Positions 7,890-14,473 are shown, counted from the first letter of the stretch. The stretch is DNA of 27,655 bases from a virus (IMGVR_UViG_3300035664_000070:1-27655); one strand, 5' to 3'. A program made the numbers and translations. Notes: generated by a model from the letters alone, not told the origin.

Positions 7890-8102
7890 ATGAACGCAGC
7901 ACAAGCCAAAATGACCCAGTACGCCAAGTCGCAAACAACCGAGACCCTCATCGACGCACTCAAGAAACTGAATTGCGACTACCGCCCAGAGGCGATTATT
8001 GCAAGCACTTTCATTACCAGGGAGCTTGCGGACAGGATGAGCTACGCTGAGTTTCTTGAGCTTATGCAATGGTGCGAGGCTGAGCTCGACGCATTAGCCT
8101 AA
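7890..8102 (+). CDS. Small hypothetical protein under P1
   Basis: 70 residues from ATG 7890 with an AGGAA ribosome site about 10 bases upstream. An upstream in-frame TTG at 7812 would put the start inside the promoter, so it is rejected. The protein is helical and polar (KMTQYAKSQTTETLIDALKK, then ITRELADRMSYAEFLELMQW); no known family is recognised. The gene stands alone between promoter P1 and a strong terminator, so it is probably expressed separately and highly, as immediate-early regulatory or anti-host phage genes often are (inference). Confidence 0.68.
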   Translation: MNAAQAKMTQYAKSQTTETLIDALKKLNCDYRPEAIIASTFITRELADRMSYAEFLELMQWCEAELDALA

Positions 8103-8114
8103 CCCACTGACTTG

Positions 8115-8143
8115 GCCGGGGGGAATGGGCCTCCCGGCTTTTT
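8115..8143 (+). terminator. Rho-independent terminator
   Basis: GCCGGGGGG pairs with CCTCCCGGC (9 bp with one G-T) around AATGGG, followed by TTTTT. It lies 13 bases after the stop of the P1 gene. Confidence 0.82.
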
Positions 8144-8216
8144 GGAAAAACTTCCACATCTTTTCCAAAAAACCTGTTGATCTTTAATCCCCTGCCCGAT
8201 AATATACACACGTCGG
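8144..8216 (+). repeat. Regulatory module copy 2
   Basis: Second copy of the module at 7772-7845, with identical GGAAAAACTTC (8144-8154) and ATACACACGTCGG (8204-8216) blocks and the promoter between them. Copies diverge elsewhere, so the shared blocks are likely kept by selection. Confidence 0.65.
8177..8205 (+). promoter_or_regulatory. Sigma70-type promoter P2
   Basis: -35 TTGATC (8177-8182) and -10 TAATAT (8200-8205), 17-base spacer. It drives the 54-residue gene at 8256 after a leader of about 45 bases. Confidence 0.66.
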
Positions 8217-8255
8217 CAACAACGCTGACGCAAACCACTAACCGGAGACGATACG

Positions 8256-8420
8256 ATGCAAACGACGATTCGAATCGAAGACGCAAACAACGAGACGCAA
8301 ACCCGAGGCGTATTCAAGAACGCCGACGGAACTTACGCCGCGATGACCTTCACCCAGAGCAAGGACTTTAAGACCCTCAGGGGTGCTCAAAAGTGGCTCG
8401 AAGCTCGAACCGCACGCTAA
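8256..8420 (+). CDS. Small hypothetical protein under P2 (54 aa)
   Basis: 54 residues, ATG 8256, ribosome site GGAGACG 7-13 bases upstream. The sequence starts MQTTIRIEDANNETQTRG and ends GAQKWLEARTAR. The core TYAAMTFTQSKDFKT followed by GAQKWL resembles small phage proteins with a beta-hairpin and a C-terminal helix; no function is known to me. It has its own promoter and terminator, like its neighbour at 7890, so both look like separately controlled small effectors. Confidence 0.68.
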   Translation: MQTTIRIEDANNETQTRGVFKNADGTYAAMTFTQSKDFKTLRGAQKWLEARTAR

Positions 8421-8446
8421 CCCACTAACCAGCCACCAACGGCGAA

Positions 8447-8464
8447 ACCCTTCGGGGTCTTTTT
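8447..8464 (+). terminator. Short UUCG-loop terminator
   Basis: ACCC-TTCG-GGGT hairpin (8447-8458) followed by CTTTTT. The stem is only 4 bp but the loop is the stable UUCG tetraloop. It lies 26 bases after the P2 gene, so partial read-through into the long downstream gene run is likely. Confidence 0.55.
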
Positions 8465-8492
8465 ACTCACACTTTTTTGGAGACGATGAACG

Positions 8493-8768
8493 ATGACGAT
8501 AAGCGAACTGATTGAACGGCTCGAAGAATACCGCGACGAAATTGGCGGTGATACCGAAGTCCGATTGATGACCCAAGAAAACTGGCCCTTTGAAAATTCG
8601 ATTCGCGGCTTGTGCTCGGGTAAAGAGATTAGCGAATGGGGCGACAGCGATGACGATGACGATGACGATGACAGCGACGGCGATTCCGATCCATCGGTGG
8701 TTTACATCGTCGAGCAGGACCAGCTTGGCTACGGGACAAAGCGAGCATGGGACGTTGCGAGACGATGA
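8493..8768 (+). CDS. Acidic phage protein with poly-Asp stretch
   Basis: 91 residues from ATG 8493, preceded by TTTTTTGGAGA. The N-terminal half (MTISELIERLEEYRDE, then EVRLMTQENWPFENSI) is a domain I have seen in many small phage proteins of unknown role. It continues into a run of eight Asp and further Asp/Ser (about residues 53-67), encoded by repeated GATGAC units at 8650-8680, then a C-terminal part with VVYIVEQDQLGYG. The acidic tract could mimic DNA or bind metal; neither is shown. Its TGA overlaps the next ATG. Confidence 0.68.
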   Translation: MTISELIERLEEYRDEIGGDTEVRLMTQENWPFENSIRGLCSGKEISEWGDSDDDDDDDDSDGDSDPSVVYIVEQDQLGYGTKRAWDVARR

Positions 8769-8974
8769 AACCCTGCACAAAATGCACCCTTGCCAAGCCC
8801 CTCTGCGAGTTCCGGCGATCCAACCGGACCAAGGACGGGCTAGACACTCAATGCCGATCCTGCCGAGCGGCCAAGGCCAAGACGGCAGAGGCCAGAAACA
8901 CGCCTTCGACGCGGGCTAATTGGGCACGCGGGACGATGGCGAAACTACACTTAACCGAGAGGGATTATTCGTAA
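8765..8974 (+). CDS. Small zinc-finger protein (HNH/endo VII N-terminal type)
   Basis: 69 residues from ATG 8765 in an ATGA overlap; an upstream ATG at 8747 would lie inside the previous gene. Residues 2-40 read KPCTKC, then KPLCEF, then QCRSCRAAKA: two CxxC knuckles with a conserved F between them. This is the pattern at the start of many phage HNH or endonuclease VII-type proteins. The catalytic HNH part is missing, so it is probably a stand-alone zinc-binding protein. It is followed by a TAATG overlap with the next gene. Confidence 0.62.
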   Translation: MKPCTKCTLAKPLCEFRRSNRTKDGLDTQCRSCRAAKAKTAEARNTPSTRANWARGTMAKLHLTERDYS

Positions 8975-9216
8975 TGGCGAAGCAACCAAAGACAGACGCG
9001 GAATTGATCGACGATATTCGGCGAGCCGGGCAGGTAATCGACACCTGTTGGTACGAGGCTTTCCCATTGGGCCGGGAAGTCGACCTCGACGGCTTGCGGA
9101 AGATCGAAAGCCATGCCAACGCACTTGCGATCTACTGCAAGCTACTACGGCAGCGGCTCGAAGCACAAGACCCGGCAATCCAACACTTGAGAGCAACACT
9201 ACAGGAGGGCGAATAA
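8974..9216 (+). CDS. Hypothetical small helical protein
   Basis: 80 residues from ATG 8974, sharing a base with the preceding stop. It is predicted mostly helical (ELIDDIRRAGQVIDT, then RKIESHANALAIYCKLLRQR), with no motif I recognise. It ends in a TAATG overlap with the next gene and has an AGGAGG ribosome site for that gene inside its last codons. Confidence 0.6.
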   Translation: MAKQPKTDAELIDDIRRAGQVIDTCWYEAFPLGREVDLDGLRKIESHANALAIYCKLLRQRLEAQDPAIQHLRATLQEGE

Positions 9217-9428
9217 TGGCATTGCATTCAGCGAACGAACTTAGGGCAATCGCGGAACTTTTGGACGCGATCGAAAAGTTTCAATGCGATCACTCGCACG
9301 ACTTAACTTTAATTGGCAGTCTCGACGTCTCTGACGGGCTAGAGAGCCCAAGGATTGGACAGATGCAAATCAGCGGCGACAACTGGCACTACGTACCGAC
9401 AACACAGGAGGCCAAAGAAAATGAGTAG
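9216..9428 (+). CDS. Hypothetical small protein
   Basis: 70 residues from ATG 9216, preceded by ACAGGAGG. It has a helical N-terminus (ANELRAIAELLDAIEKFQ) and a His/Asp-rich middle (CDHSHD). No family is recognised. Its coding end overlaps the following gene by 8 bases. Confidence 0.6.
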   Translation: MALHSANELRAIAELLDAIEKFQCDHSHDLTLIGSLDVSDGLESPRIGQMQISGDNWHYVPTTQEAKENE

Positions 9429-9807
9429 CAATCAAATACCGGGCGTACCGGAGGGCTGGGAGTTGGTTAGGATCGGCAAGCCTGAGATTGGCGAATGGTT
9501 TATTGACGGGCTAAGCGAACCCTATCGGGCGATCGACGACGGCCACTTTCGTGGATGCGCCATCATTCGCAAGATCGAGAAGCCCGCAGCGTATCGACCG
9601 TTTGCGAATGCGGAAGAGTACATGCCTCACTGGGGCAAGCCGATCCGCATGAAGGACGGGACGGGCTTCGATAGCGTAGTTAGCACAAGCAGGATCGGCG
9701 TTTATGTTGCGGCTGGAAGCTCGATAATCCGACACGAAATGCCCGATGCTTTCAAGCTACTCGAATTCGCTGACGGAACCCCCTTTGGAGTTTGCATTGA
9801 TGAGTAA
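9421..9807 (+). CDS. Hypothetical phage protein
   Basis: 128 residues from ATG 9421; an earlier in-frame start would sit inside the previous gene. The opening IPGVPEGWELVRIGKPE and a later YRAIDDGHFRGCAIIRKI form a beta-rich module that I associate with small accessory proteins of environmental phages, function unknown. It has no membrane segment. It overlaps the next gene by 8 bases. Confidence 0.62.
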   Translation: MSSNQIPGVPEGWELVRIGKPEIGEWFIDGLSEPYRAIDDGHFRGCAIIRKIEKPAAYRPFANAEEYMPHWGKPIRMKDGTGFDSVVSTSRIGVYVAAGSSIIRHEMPDAFKLLEFADGTPFGVCIDE

Positions 9808-10057
9808 CACGGTCAACGTAAACACAACGCAACCCCTACGCATTGCGGAGCTACTAAGCGAAGCGGCGGAGGCTGAGGGCGTCGAGAAATCGGCGTTCGT
9901 TGGGTTGGCGATTGTAGACAGAGCAATTTGGATCCTTAGGCTAAACCGCAAGGAGACGCTTGCATCGATCCCAGATCGCGGTAGAGGGCGGCCGGTCCGC
10001 TACAACCTCAAGGACGCTCCAGCGATCAAACGAAAGCGAGGTAGGCCAAATGGATGA
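9800..10057 (+). CDS. AT-hook-like DNA-binding protein
   Basis: 85 residues from ATG 9800. The C-terminus carries two Arg-Gly-Arg-Pro cores, DRGRGRPVRY and KRKRGRPNG, the signature of AT-hook motifs that bind the minor groove of AT-rich DNA. The N-terminal half (LRIAELLSEAAEAEGVEKS) is helical. A small architectural or regulatory DNA-binding protein is the best guess. It overlaps both neighbours by 8 bases. Confidence 0.6.
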   Translation: MSNTVNVNTTQPLRIAELLSEAAEAEGVEKSAFVGLAIVDRAIWILRLNRKETLASIPDRGRGRPVRYNLKDAPAIKRKRGRPNG

Positions 10058-10436
10058 GCTCTACCTGTTGGTCGTGGCTCGGCGTAAGCAGCGAAAGCGG
10101 ACCAAGGCACCTAACGGGAGATGGCTGAAACAAAAGCCGAAAGACCGGACTCGGATTACGCGGGTAGCGAAATGCAAATGCGTTGGCGACCCCTACGATA
10201 CCCGGAATCCTGGCCAGTGGTGGTCGATCGAAGTATTCGACAATCCGATCCCTTTGATGCTGGATTTAGTGTTTGTTGGCCTGAAAGTCGACCCCGGTAT
10301 CAGGGCAGCGGAAGCATTGGCCGAGCGGATGGTATCGGGCTTGGGTCTTGCGAGCGGCGTGAAATGGGAGGCTCAATGCGGCCCCATCGACGCCGAAGAC
10401 GCGGCGTTATTGCGGATTGAACTGGAAGTTGCTTAA
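10050..10436 (+). CDS. Hypothetical basic protein
   Basis: 128 residues from ATG 10050 within the previous gene's last codons. The first 45 residues are strongly basic (VARRKQRKRTKAPNGRWLKQ); the rest mixes beta and helix with WWSIEVFDN. The middle has a C-x-C (KCKC). No family is recognised; nucleic-acid binding is plausible from charge only. Confidence 0.58.
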   Translation: MDELYLLVVARRKQRKRTKAPNGRWLKQKPKDRTRITRVAKCKCVGDPYDTRNPGQWWSIEVFDNPIPLMLDLVFVGLKVDPGIRAAEALAERMVSGLGLASGVKWEAQCGPIDAEDAALLRIELEVA

Positions 10437-10457
10437 CCTTTTTTGGAGATTGAAACG

Positions 10458-10676
10458 ATGGAAGACAATACTATCAATTTTTTGAGGCGTCGACACGCGA
10501 GCCTGTTTAGGGCGATCGAGAACCTGGAGCATAACCGAAATGCTATTGAGGACTGCGAAGAGCTCGGCGGGGGGATTAGGGGTATCTTCGATCACATCGA
10601 GGAGGCCTTGGGCGAAGTCAAGGCGATCCGAACGGCGATCGAGGGCAAGATCAGCGAACTGGAGGGTGCATCGTGA
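10458..10676 (+). CDS. Hypothetical coiled-coil protein
   Basis: 72 residues from ATG 10458, after the 12-base leader CTTTTTTGGAGA that also precedes the gene at 8493. An in-frame TTG at 10443 falls inside that ribosome site and is rejected. The protein is helical with heptad-like spacing (RHASLFRAIENLEHNRNAIE and later HIEEALGEVKAIRTAIEGK). Role unknown. Confidence 0.6.
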   Translation: MEDNTINFLRRRHASLFRAIENLEHNRNAIEDCEELGGGIRGIFDHIEEALGEVKAIRTAIEGKISELEGAS

Positions 10677-11119
10677 ATAAATTTGAGGCGCTAAAAATGT
10701 TCCAGGCGTGGCCCCCTGAGTGGCAGCGGTTGTGCGCAGAATACTGTATTGAGACGGGGGGTGTTGAGCCTACGAAGGTTTCGACGTTCGGCGAAAGGCT
10801 AGAGTCAGCCAAAAAGCTTTTGATGGGCCAGGAAAGCGTACAGGCCAAGATATCAGCAAGGCTAGCGCAAGACCAACCCAAGGCGGGGAAGGTGGCAGCG
10901 AAGCCCGCACGCAACAACATGCGATACACCCGCAATGAGCTGATCGAGGTCGACTCGCATGTTTCAGAGCGTCGAGGGCCAAAGGAAGTGGCTCGGATCA
11001 TGGACAGGAGATACCCTAGGCAACGGACGATTTACGCATGGGAAAAGATGGCTACCCGAATTAGCAAGATTGGCTTGCAAGCGATGCTCGAACGGGCTGT
11101 CGATGTGGAGTTCAAATAA
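10673..11119 (+). CDS. Hypothetical protein with HTH-like C-terminus
   Basis: 148 residues from GTG 10673, overlapping the preceding TGA. The C-terminal third, with RYTRNELIEVDSHVSERRGP then KEVARIMDRRYPRQRTIYAW, reads like a helix-turn-helix that selects DNA (cf. small phage regulators). The N-terminal half contains FEALKMFQAWPPEWQRLCAE and is helical. The DNA-binding role is inferred. It ends TAATG into the next micro-gene. Confidence 0.5.
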   Translation: MNKFEALKMFQAWPPEWQRLCAEYCIETGGVEPTKVSTFGERLESAKKLLMGQESVQAKISARLAQDQPKAGKVAAKPARNNMRYTRNELIEVDSHVSERRGPKEVARIMDRRYPRQRTIYAWEKMATRISKIGLQAMLERAVDVEFK

Positions 11120-11205
11120 TGGCAATCCTACTTGTCCTAACTGGCTTTATCCTTGGTTGTTCCTTCGGTTGCGGAATGGTGCTATGGGGGCTCATGGATG
11201 ATTGA
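11119..11205 (+). CDS. Micro-protein with one membrane segment (28 aa)
   Basis: 28 residues from ATG 11119, overlapping the previous stop: MAILLVLTGFILGC, then SFGCGMVLWGLMDD. It is almost wholly one hydrophobic helix, with an ILGC sequence resembling a lipobox. It overlaps the next micro-ORF by 8 bases. Too short for family assignment. Confidence 0.5.
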   Translation: MAILLVLTGFILGCSFGCGMVLWGLMDD

Positions 11206-11293
11206 TACCGTCGAGATCTGCCGAGCATTGTTTGCCGGTGGAGTTATTGCGATTCTCTTGGCTATTTTTTCAGAGGTGATTCATGAATGGTGA
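11198..11293 (+). CDS. Micro-protein with one membrane segment (31 aa)
   Basis: 31 residues from ATG 11198 (MIDTVEICRALFAGG, then VIAILLAIFSEVIHEW), a single hydrophobic helix with polar ends. It links two larger genes by 8-base and 11-base overlaps, as expected for a real gene in this tightly packed operon. Confidence 0.5.
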   Translation: MIDTVEICRALFAGGVIAILLAIFSEVIHEW

Positions 11294-11588
11294 CGAGTTA
11301 GCGAATCCGGTTAAGTATTTGGGCGGCGAGGAGTTTTTTATTGTTGGTGGCCTTACCAAACGCGAACTAATCGCGGCGATGGCGATGAAGGGGCTGCTGG
11401 CGAATCCTGGATTCAGGGAAGACGTTGTACATGGTCGGATTGCAAAGATGGCAATCTACGAAGCGAACAACCTCATCTACCACCTCAACGCCCATCCGGT
11501 GGCCGAAGGCGTCAATGTGTTGCCGATGTATTCACGCGAATTGGATGAGGGGCTAGACAACGACCAGGATAGGGGGGCGAGCCGATGA
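11283..11588 (+). CDS. Hypothetical phage protein
   Basis: 101 residues from ATG 11283. The segment GGLTKRELIAAMAMKGLLAN is a short helical module I recognise from many small phage proteins of unknown function. The C-terminus is acidic. It overlaps the next gene by 4 bases (ATGA). Confidence 0.6.
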   Translation: MNGDELANPVKYLGGEEFFIVGGLTKRELIAAMAMKGLLANPGFREDVVHGRIAKMAIYEANNLIYHLNAHPVAEGVNVLPMYSRELDEGLDNDQDRGASR

Positions 11589-11833
11589 AACCAACTGACG
11601 ACGGCGGGCCAGCGTTTCCGTGTGTGGATGCGCGCAACTTTGTTTCGACCGGCATGAGCCTGCGAGATTGGTTTGCGGCCAACGCAAGCGAGGATGACAT
11701 CGAGAACCATCACAGGAGGATCATGCAGCGCACGTCATGCCGCCCGACTACCGAGCAATGCAAGTACGCTTATGCCGATGCAATGATAAAAGCCAGGGTG
11801 ACCGATCCGGCAGAGGGGACTAGCCATGAGTGA
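11585..11833 (+). CDS. Hypothetical phage protein (GMSLRDWFA family)
   Basis: 82 residues from ATG 11585. DGGPAFP near the start and TGMSLRDWFAANA in the middle are hallmarks of a common small phage family of unknown role. A C-terminal helix carries CKYAYADAMIKAR. It overlaps the RecE-like gene by 8 bases, suggesting it belongs to the recombination operon. Confidence 0.68.
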   Translation: MKPTDDGGPAFPCVDARNFVSTGMSLRDWFAANASEDDIENHHRRIMQRTSCRPTTEQCKYAYADAMIKARVTDPAEGTSHE

Positions 11834-12656
11834 CTATTACGCGATTAAAGCCCTCTCGCATTCGATGCTATCCTGTCTGGCGCAGAACCCGATGGAATGC
11901 AAAATGCGGTACGTTGACGATCCGCCGACGCTACCCAAGAAAGACTCGGCAGCGTTCGCGATGGGCCATGCTGTTCATTGCTTGGCGCTGGAACCGAATG
12001 AGTTCAGTAATCGGTTTGCGATCGCTCCAAAATGCGACAGGCGAACTAATCAGGGCAAAGCGGATTGGGCTCAATTTTTGGTAGATTGCGAAGGAAAGGA
12101 ACTGCTCGACGATCAGGACTACGCCGACGCGGTGGCCTGCGTCCAGGCACTGAATAACCACCCGCAGTTCGCAACCATCATGGCGCAACCTCGGCGAGTC
12201 GAAGTGGAGCATCATTTTGATCTATTCGGGCATCGCTTCAAAGCCAAGCCCGATTGCATTGTGGACTCGATGCGGCTCATCCTCGACATCAAAACGACCG
12301 ACGACGCAAGCCCGCACAGGTGGCAATGGTCGGCGGTGGACTATGGCTATCATCGGCAGGCTTTTATTTACCAGGGAGCTATCGAGCTTTCGCACGCAAA
12401 CAAAGAGCCCGTCAGAGAATCGTACCGATTCGTCTTTGCGGTCGTCGAAAAGCCGAAACCATCTACGCGGGGCATACCGCCGACCGTGGCGTTGTATGAG
12501 CTCGACAGCGAGACCACGAACATGGGGATGCAAGACACGCACAGGCTTGTTTTGGATTACGAGCGACGAACGAAAGAAAATGATTGGCAGCAACCTTACA
12601 GCAGCGGGATCGTCCCGTTGCGGTTGCCGAAACGAAGGGTTTACGAAGGAGAATAG
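11826..12656 (+). CDS. RecE-like exonuclease (PD-(D/E)XK superfamily)
   Basis: 276 residues. Motifs match RecE/exodeoxyribonuclease VIII C-terminal nucleases: LSHSMLSCL at the start, MGHAVHCLALEP (residues 46-57), KAKPDCIVD (139-147) with LILDIKT (151-157) as the D-x(n)-DxK catalytic set, and YGYHRQAFIYQ (173-183). Such enzymes degrade one strand of a duplex 5' to 3' to leave a single strand for annealing. It lies 4 bases before the RecT gene, the classic recombination pair. The length equals the isolated nuclease domain; the long N-terminal part of E. coli RecE is absent. Confidence 0.85.
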   Translation: MSDYYAIKALSHSMLSCLAQNPMECKMRYVDDPPTLPKKDSAAFAMGHAVHCLALEPNEFSNRFAIAPKCDRRTNQGKADWAQFLVDCEGKELLDDQDYADAVACVQALNNHPQFATIMAQPRRVEVEHHFDLFGHRFKAKPDCIVDSMRLILDIKTTDDASPHRWQWSAVDYGYHRQAFIYQGAIELSHANKEPVRESYRFVFAVVEKPKPSTRGIPPTVALYELDSETTNMGMQDTHRLVLDYERRTKENDWQQPYSSGIVPLRLPKRRVYEGE

Positions 12657-12660
12657 AACG

Positions 12661-13572
12661 ATGACGAAAACGACAACAGATCAACCAGCGGCGGCGGTAG
12701 AGATCCCTACGGGCAAACAGACAGCGGGGGCCGTTGCGACGGTTCAGGCGGCCAGAAAGGTTCTTACGTTTCGAGAGCGATGCTACGAAATTAGCTTCCC
12801 GATGCTCAAAAGCATGGTCGGCGAAGAAAGGGCCAAGGAGGCATCCGGACGCGTCGCAGCGGCATTGGCGGCATCCAGGGCGGCAGCTAGAGACCCGAAG
12901 GACTTTGACTTGTGCACGGTCGAAAGCATTGGCCGGGTAGTCGCAATTTCGGCTCTGACGGGCATCTACCCTGGGACCGGGGCAACCGCCTTGGCTTATG
13001 CGATCCCCAGGAGACCGCGACAAGGCGAAGACCCGCAGCTAACCTACCAGCTAAGTCACAGAGGGCTTAACGCTCTGGCGAATCGAGCGGGGGCGCACAT
13101 GGTTGCGGTTCCGATCAGCTACAGCGATCACATCGAGGTGACTGAGACCGGGGACGTTGTCATCCGGTCGATGGACCTGGACAATCCGCCGACGACCGAA
13201 GCGGAATTGCGTGGCGTTGTAGTCTTGGTAAAGCGACTCGATACCGGGACGCTTGTTTATGCGGGGTGGGTTCCGAAAAAGCTTATTCACGAACGCCGAG
13301 ACGTTTCGGATTCGTACAAGTACGCCGAGAGCCCGAAGGGAGATTGGTCTAAAGGCTCAAGCCCTTGGCACGCATGGTACACGCCGCAAGCAATGAAAAC
13401 CGCAATGCACTACGCAATAGCCCGAGGCTGGTGCGTGATTGACGACACAGACGCTCAACGGGCTCTATCTGCCGATGTTGAGAGCGATATCATCGACGTT
13501 GAGTCCAGGCCCTTGAGCCGCGTCACGCTCGGGCGCAACGAACTACCAGCGATTGAGGGGCCAGCGGAATGA
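12661..13572 (+). CDS. RecT-family single-strand annealing protein
   Basis: 303 residues from ATG 12661; the frame extends upstream inside the RecE gene but that part has no protein-like features. Key segments: ALTGIYPGTGATALAYAIPR (residues 98-117), YQLSHRGLNALANRAG (129-144) and SPWHAWYTPQAMKTAMHYAI near residue 240, all typical of RecT proteins. It coats the single strand exposed by the RecE-like nuclease and promotes annealing. A mobile, low-complexity N-terminus (about 30 residues) precedes the core. It overlaps the next gene by 4 bases. Confidence 0.87.
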   Translation: MTKTTTDQPAAAVEIPTGKQTAGAVATVQAARKVLTFRERCYEISFPMLKSMVGEERAKEASGRVAAALAASRAAARDPKDFDLCTVESIGRVVAISALTGIYPGTGATALAYAIPRRPRQGEDPQLTYQLSHRGLNALANRAGAHMVAVPISYSDHIEVTETGDVVIRSMDLDNPPTTEAELRGVVVLVKRLDTGTLVYAGWVPKKLIHERRDVSDSYKYAESPKGDWSKGSSPWHAWYTPQAMKTAMHYAIARGWCVIDDTDAQRALSADVESDIIDVESRPLSRVTLGRNELPAIEGPAE

Positions 13573-13847
13573 TCGAGTCAATCTACGGGCTTAAAGTGTT
13601 TATTGACGATCGGGTTTGCGTCAAGGTTGAACGAAAGCAAGTTCGATTCCCCAGGTCAAACAAAGTGAGGATTCGCAAAAAGTGGGCAAAGCAACGAAAG
13701 AACTTTGCCGAAAAGGTGGCTCATGTTGCATACCGACAAGGGCGAAACCTTTTTGTGTCGACCGAGATCTACAAGTCGCTCAAAAACAAACTGGGCGACG
13801 AAATGAAAACACACCCGCTTTTTAGGGAAGAGGGCCCAACGGAATAG
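13569..13847 (+). CDS. Hypothetical basic protein after RecT
   Basis: 92 residues from ATG 13569 (ATGA overlap with RecT). It is strongly basic in the middle (NKVRIRKKWAKQRKNF), with no known motif. Coupling to recE/recT suggests a recombination accessory or nucleic-acid-binding role, by context only. Confidence 0.6.
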   Translation: MIESIYGLKVFIDDRVCVKVERKQVRFPRSNKVRIRKKWAKQRKNFAEKVAHVAYRQGRNLFVSTEIYKSLKNKLGDEMKTHPLFREEGPTE

Positions 13848-14121
13848 CGAACCAGGATCGGCTCGGCGGCGAAAGCCGCGAAAGCAGGTCGCGATTGGTA
13901 AGACGACCGTAGCGGGTGGGAGTCCCGCGAGATCCTTTTGCTGGTGCCGTCCAGCGGCCAAAGCGGAAACGTAAAGGCACAAAAAGCGGAGACAGCGGGA
14001 AAGACTGCGAGGATCGTCCAGGGGATCAGCCAATGATCGCTTCATGCGGCGTGCTGAGCAACTGTCCGAGGTTGCCGATCCTTTTGCCAAACCATTTCGG
14101 GGCGGCGTATGGAGGTGAATG
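13848..14121 (+). other. Gene-free interval with structured RNA candidate and doubtful micro-ORFs
   Basis: 274 bases without a clear gene. The first third can fold as a closed multi-hairpin structure (separate entry). The rest carries only short frames: GTG 13944 to 14036, ATG 14033 to 14122, and ATG 14044 to 14118 (24 codons, opens MRRAEQLSEVADPFAKPF). A frame from GTG 13916 to 14122 includes DPFAGAVQRPKRKRKGT. The 11-mer GATCCTTTTGC occurs twice (13931 and 14077) and gives DPFA in two different frames, so a decayed, frameshifted gene is possible. Confidence 0.4.
13855..13935 (+). ncRNA. Candidate cloverleaf-like structured RNA
   Basis: GGATC (13855-13859) pairs with GATCC (13931-13935) and encloses three perfect 5-bp hairpins. 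These are GCGGC-GAAA-GCCGC (13866-13879), GGTCG with CGACC around a 12-base loop containing TTGGTAA (13887-13908), and GCGGG-TGGGAGT-CCCGC (13912-13928). The last looks like a tRNA T arm (5-bp stem, 7-base loop) and the middle one like a D arm, but there is no anticodon arm. A decayed tRNA, a tRNA-like element or a riboregulator are all possible. The strand is assumed from the neighbours. Confidence 0.35.
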
Positions 14122-14331
14122 ATGAAGGTTACAGTACGAGCTTTCAATGCAGATGGCTACCACAGGGACATTTGCATCATGAGCGAAAAGCAGGTTCATA
14201 GCGTCGATCCTCGGATCGATGAGACTTGCACGCTCAGCATGATGAGCGGATTGCTTGGGGTTGCTCATGCGGGCATTGATCCGGCAAAGTTTCCAGAGGC
14301 GATTAGGTTTGAAATTGTCGTCGAGAAATGA
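14122..14331 (+). CDS. Hypothetical small protein
   Basis: 69 residues from ATG 14122; ATG 14119 is also in frame but leaves only 3 bases from GGAGG (14111-14115), so the second ATG is preferred. The protein has an N-terminal beta part (VTVRAFNADGYHRDICIM) and a C-terminal segment with GVAHAGIDPAKFPEAIRFEI. No known family. Confidence 0.6.
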   Translation: MKVTVRAFNADGYHRDICIMSEKQVHSVDPRIDETCTLSMMSGLLGVAHAGIDPAKFPEAIRFEIVVEK

Positions 14332-14342
14332 AAGGGTTAAAC

Positions 14343-14417
14343 ATGCTGGAGATACTACTATGGTTCGTCGCGTTTGCTGTCTTTTTGTTTGTTGTTGCGT
14401 TTATGTTTGCATCGTAG
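14343..14417 (+). CDS. Micro-membrane peptide, copy 1 (24 aa)
   Basis: 24 residues from ATG 14343: MLEILLWFVAFAVF, then LFVVAFMFAS, essentially one transmembrane helix. It overlaps the lipoprotein-like frame starting at 14360. A diverged second copy of the same overlapping arrangement lies at 14474-14533, and preservation of both frames across the duplication supports coding. Possible role in the envelope or lysis; unproven. Confidence 0.45.
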   Translation: MLEILLWFVAFAVFLFVVAFMFAS

Positions 14418-14464
14418 GTTGCAAGGCGCAACCTGTGCGGCATGAGATCGCTCAAGTTTACTAG
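14360..14464 (+). CDS. Lipoprotein-like micro-protein, copy 1 (34 aa)
   Basis: 34 residues from ATG 14360 in a different frame from the overlapping membrane peptide. It starts MVRR, has a hydrophobic Cys-rich stretch, and then IVGC (residues 18-21), a good lipobox, followed by the short tail KAQPVRHEIAQVY. The size and the out-of-frame nesting recall o-spanin (Rz1-type) lipoproteins, though the partner frame lacks the coiled coil of an i-spanin. The second copy at 14479 has a matching GCK-x2-AV-YEIIEV tail. Confidence 0.42.
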   Translation: MVRRVCCLFVCCCVYVCIVGCKAQPVRHEIAQVY

Positions 14465-14473
14465 GAGGTCCAA

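Noticed and set aside
12217-12660. Upstream extension of the RecT frame
   Set aside because: It is an out-of-frame reading of the RecE-like gene without protein-like features; ATG 12661 fits the family start.
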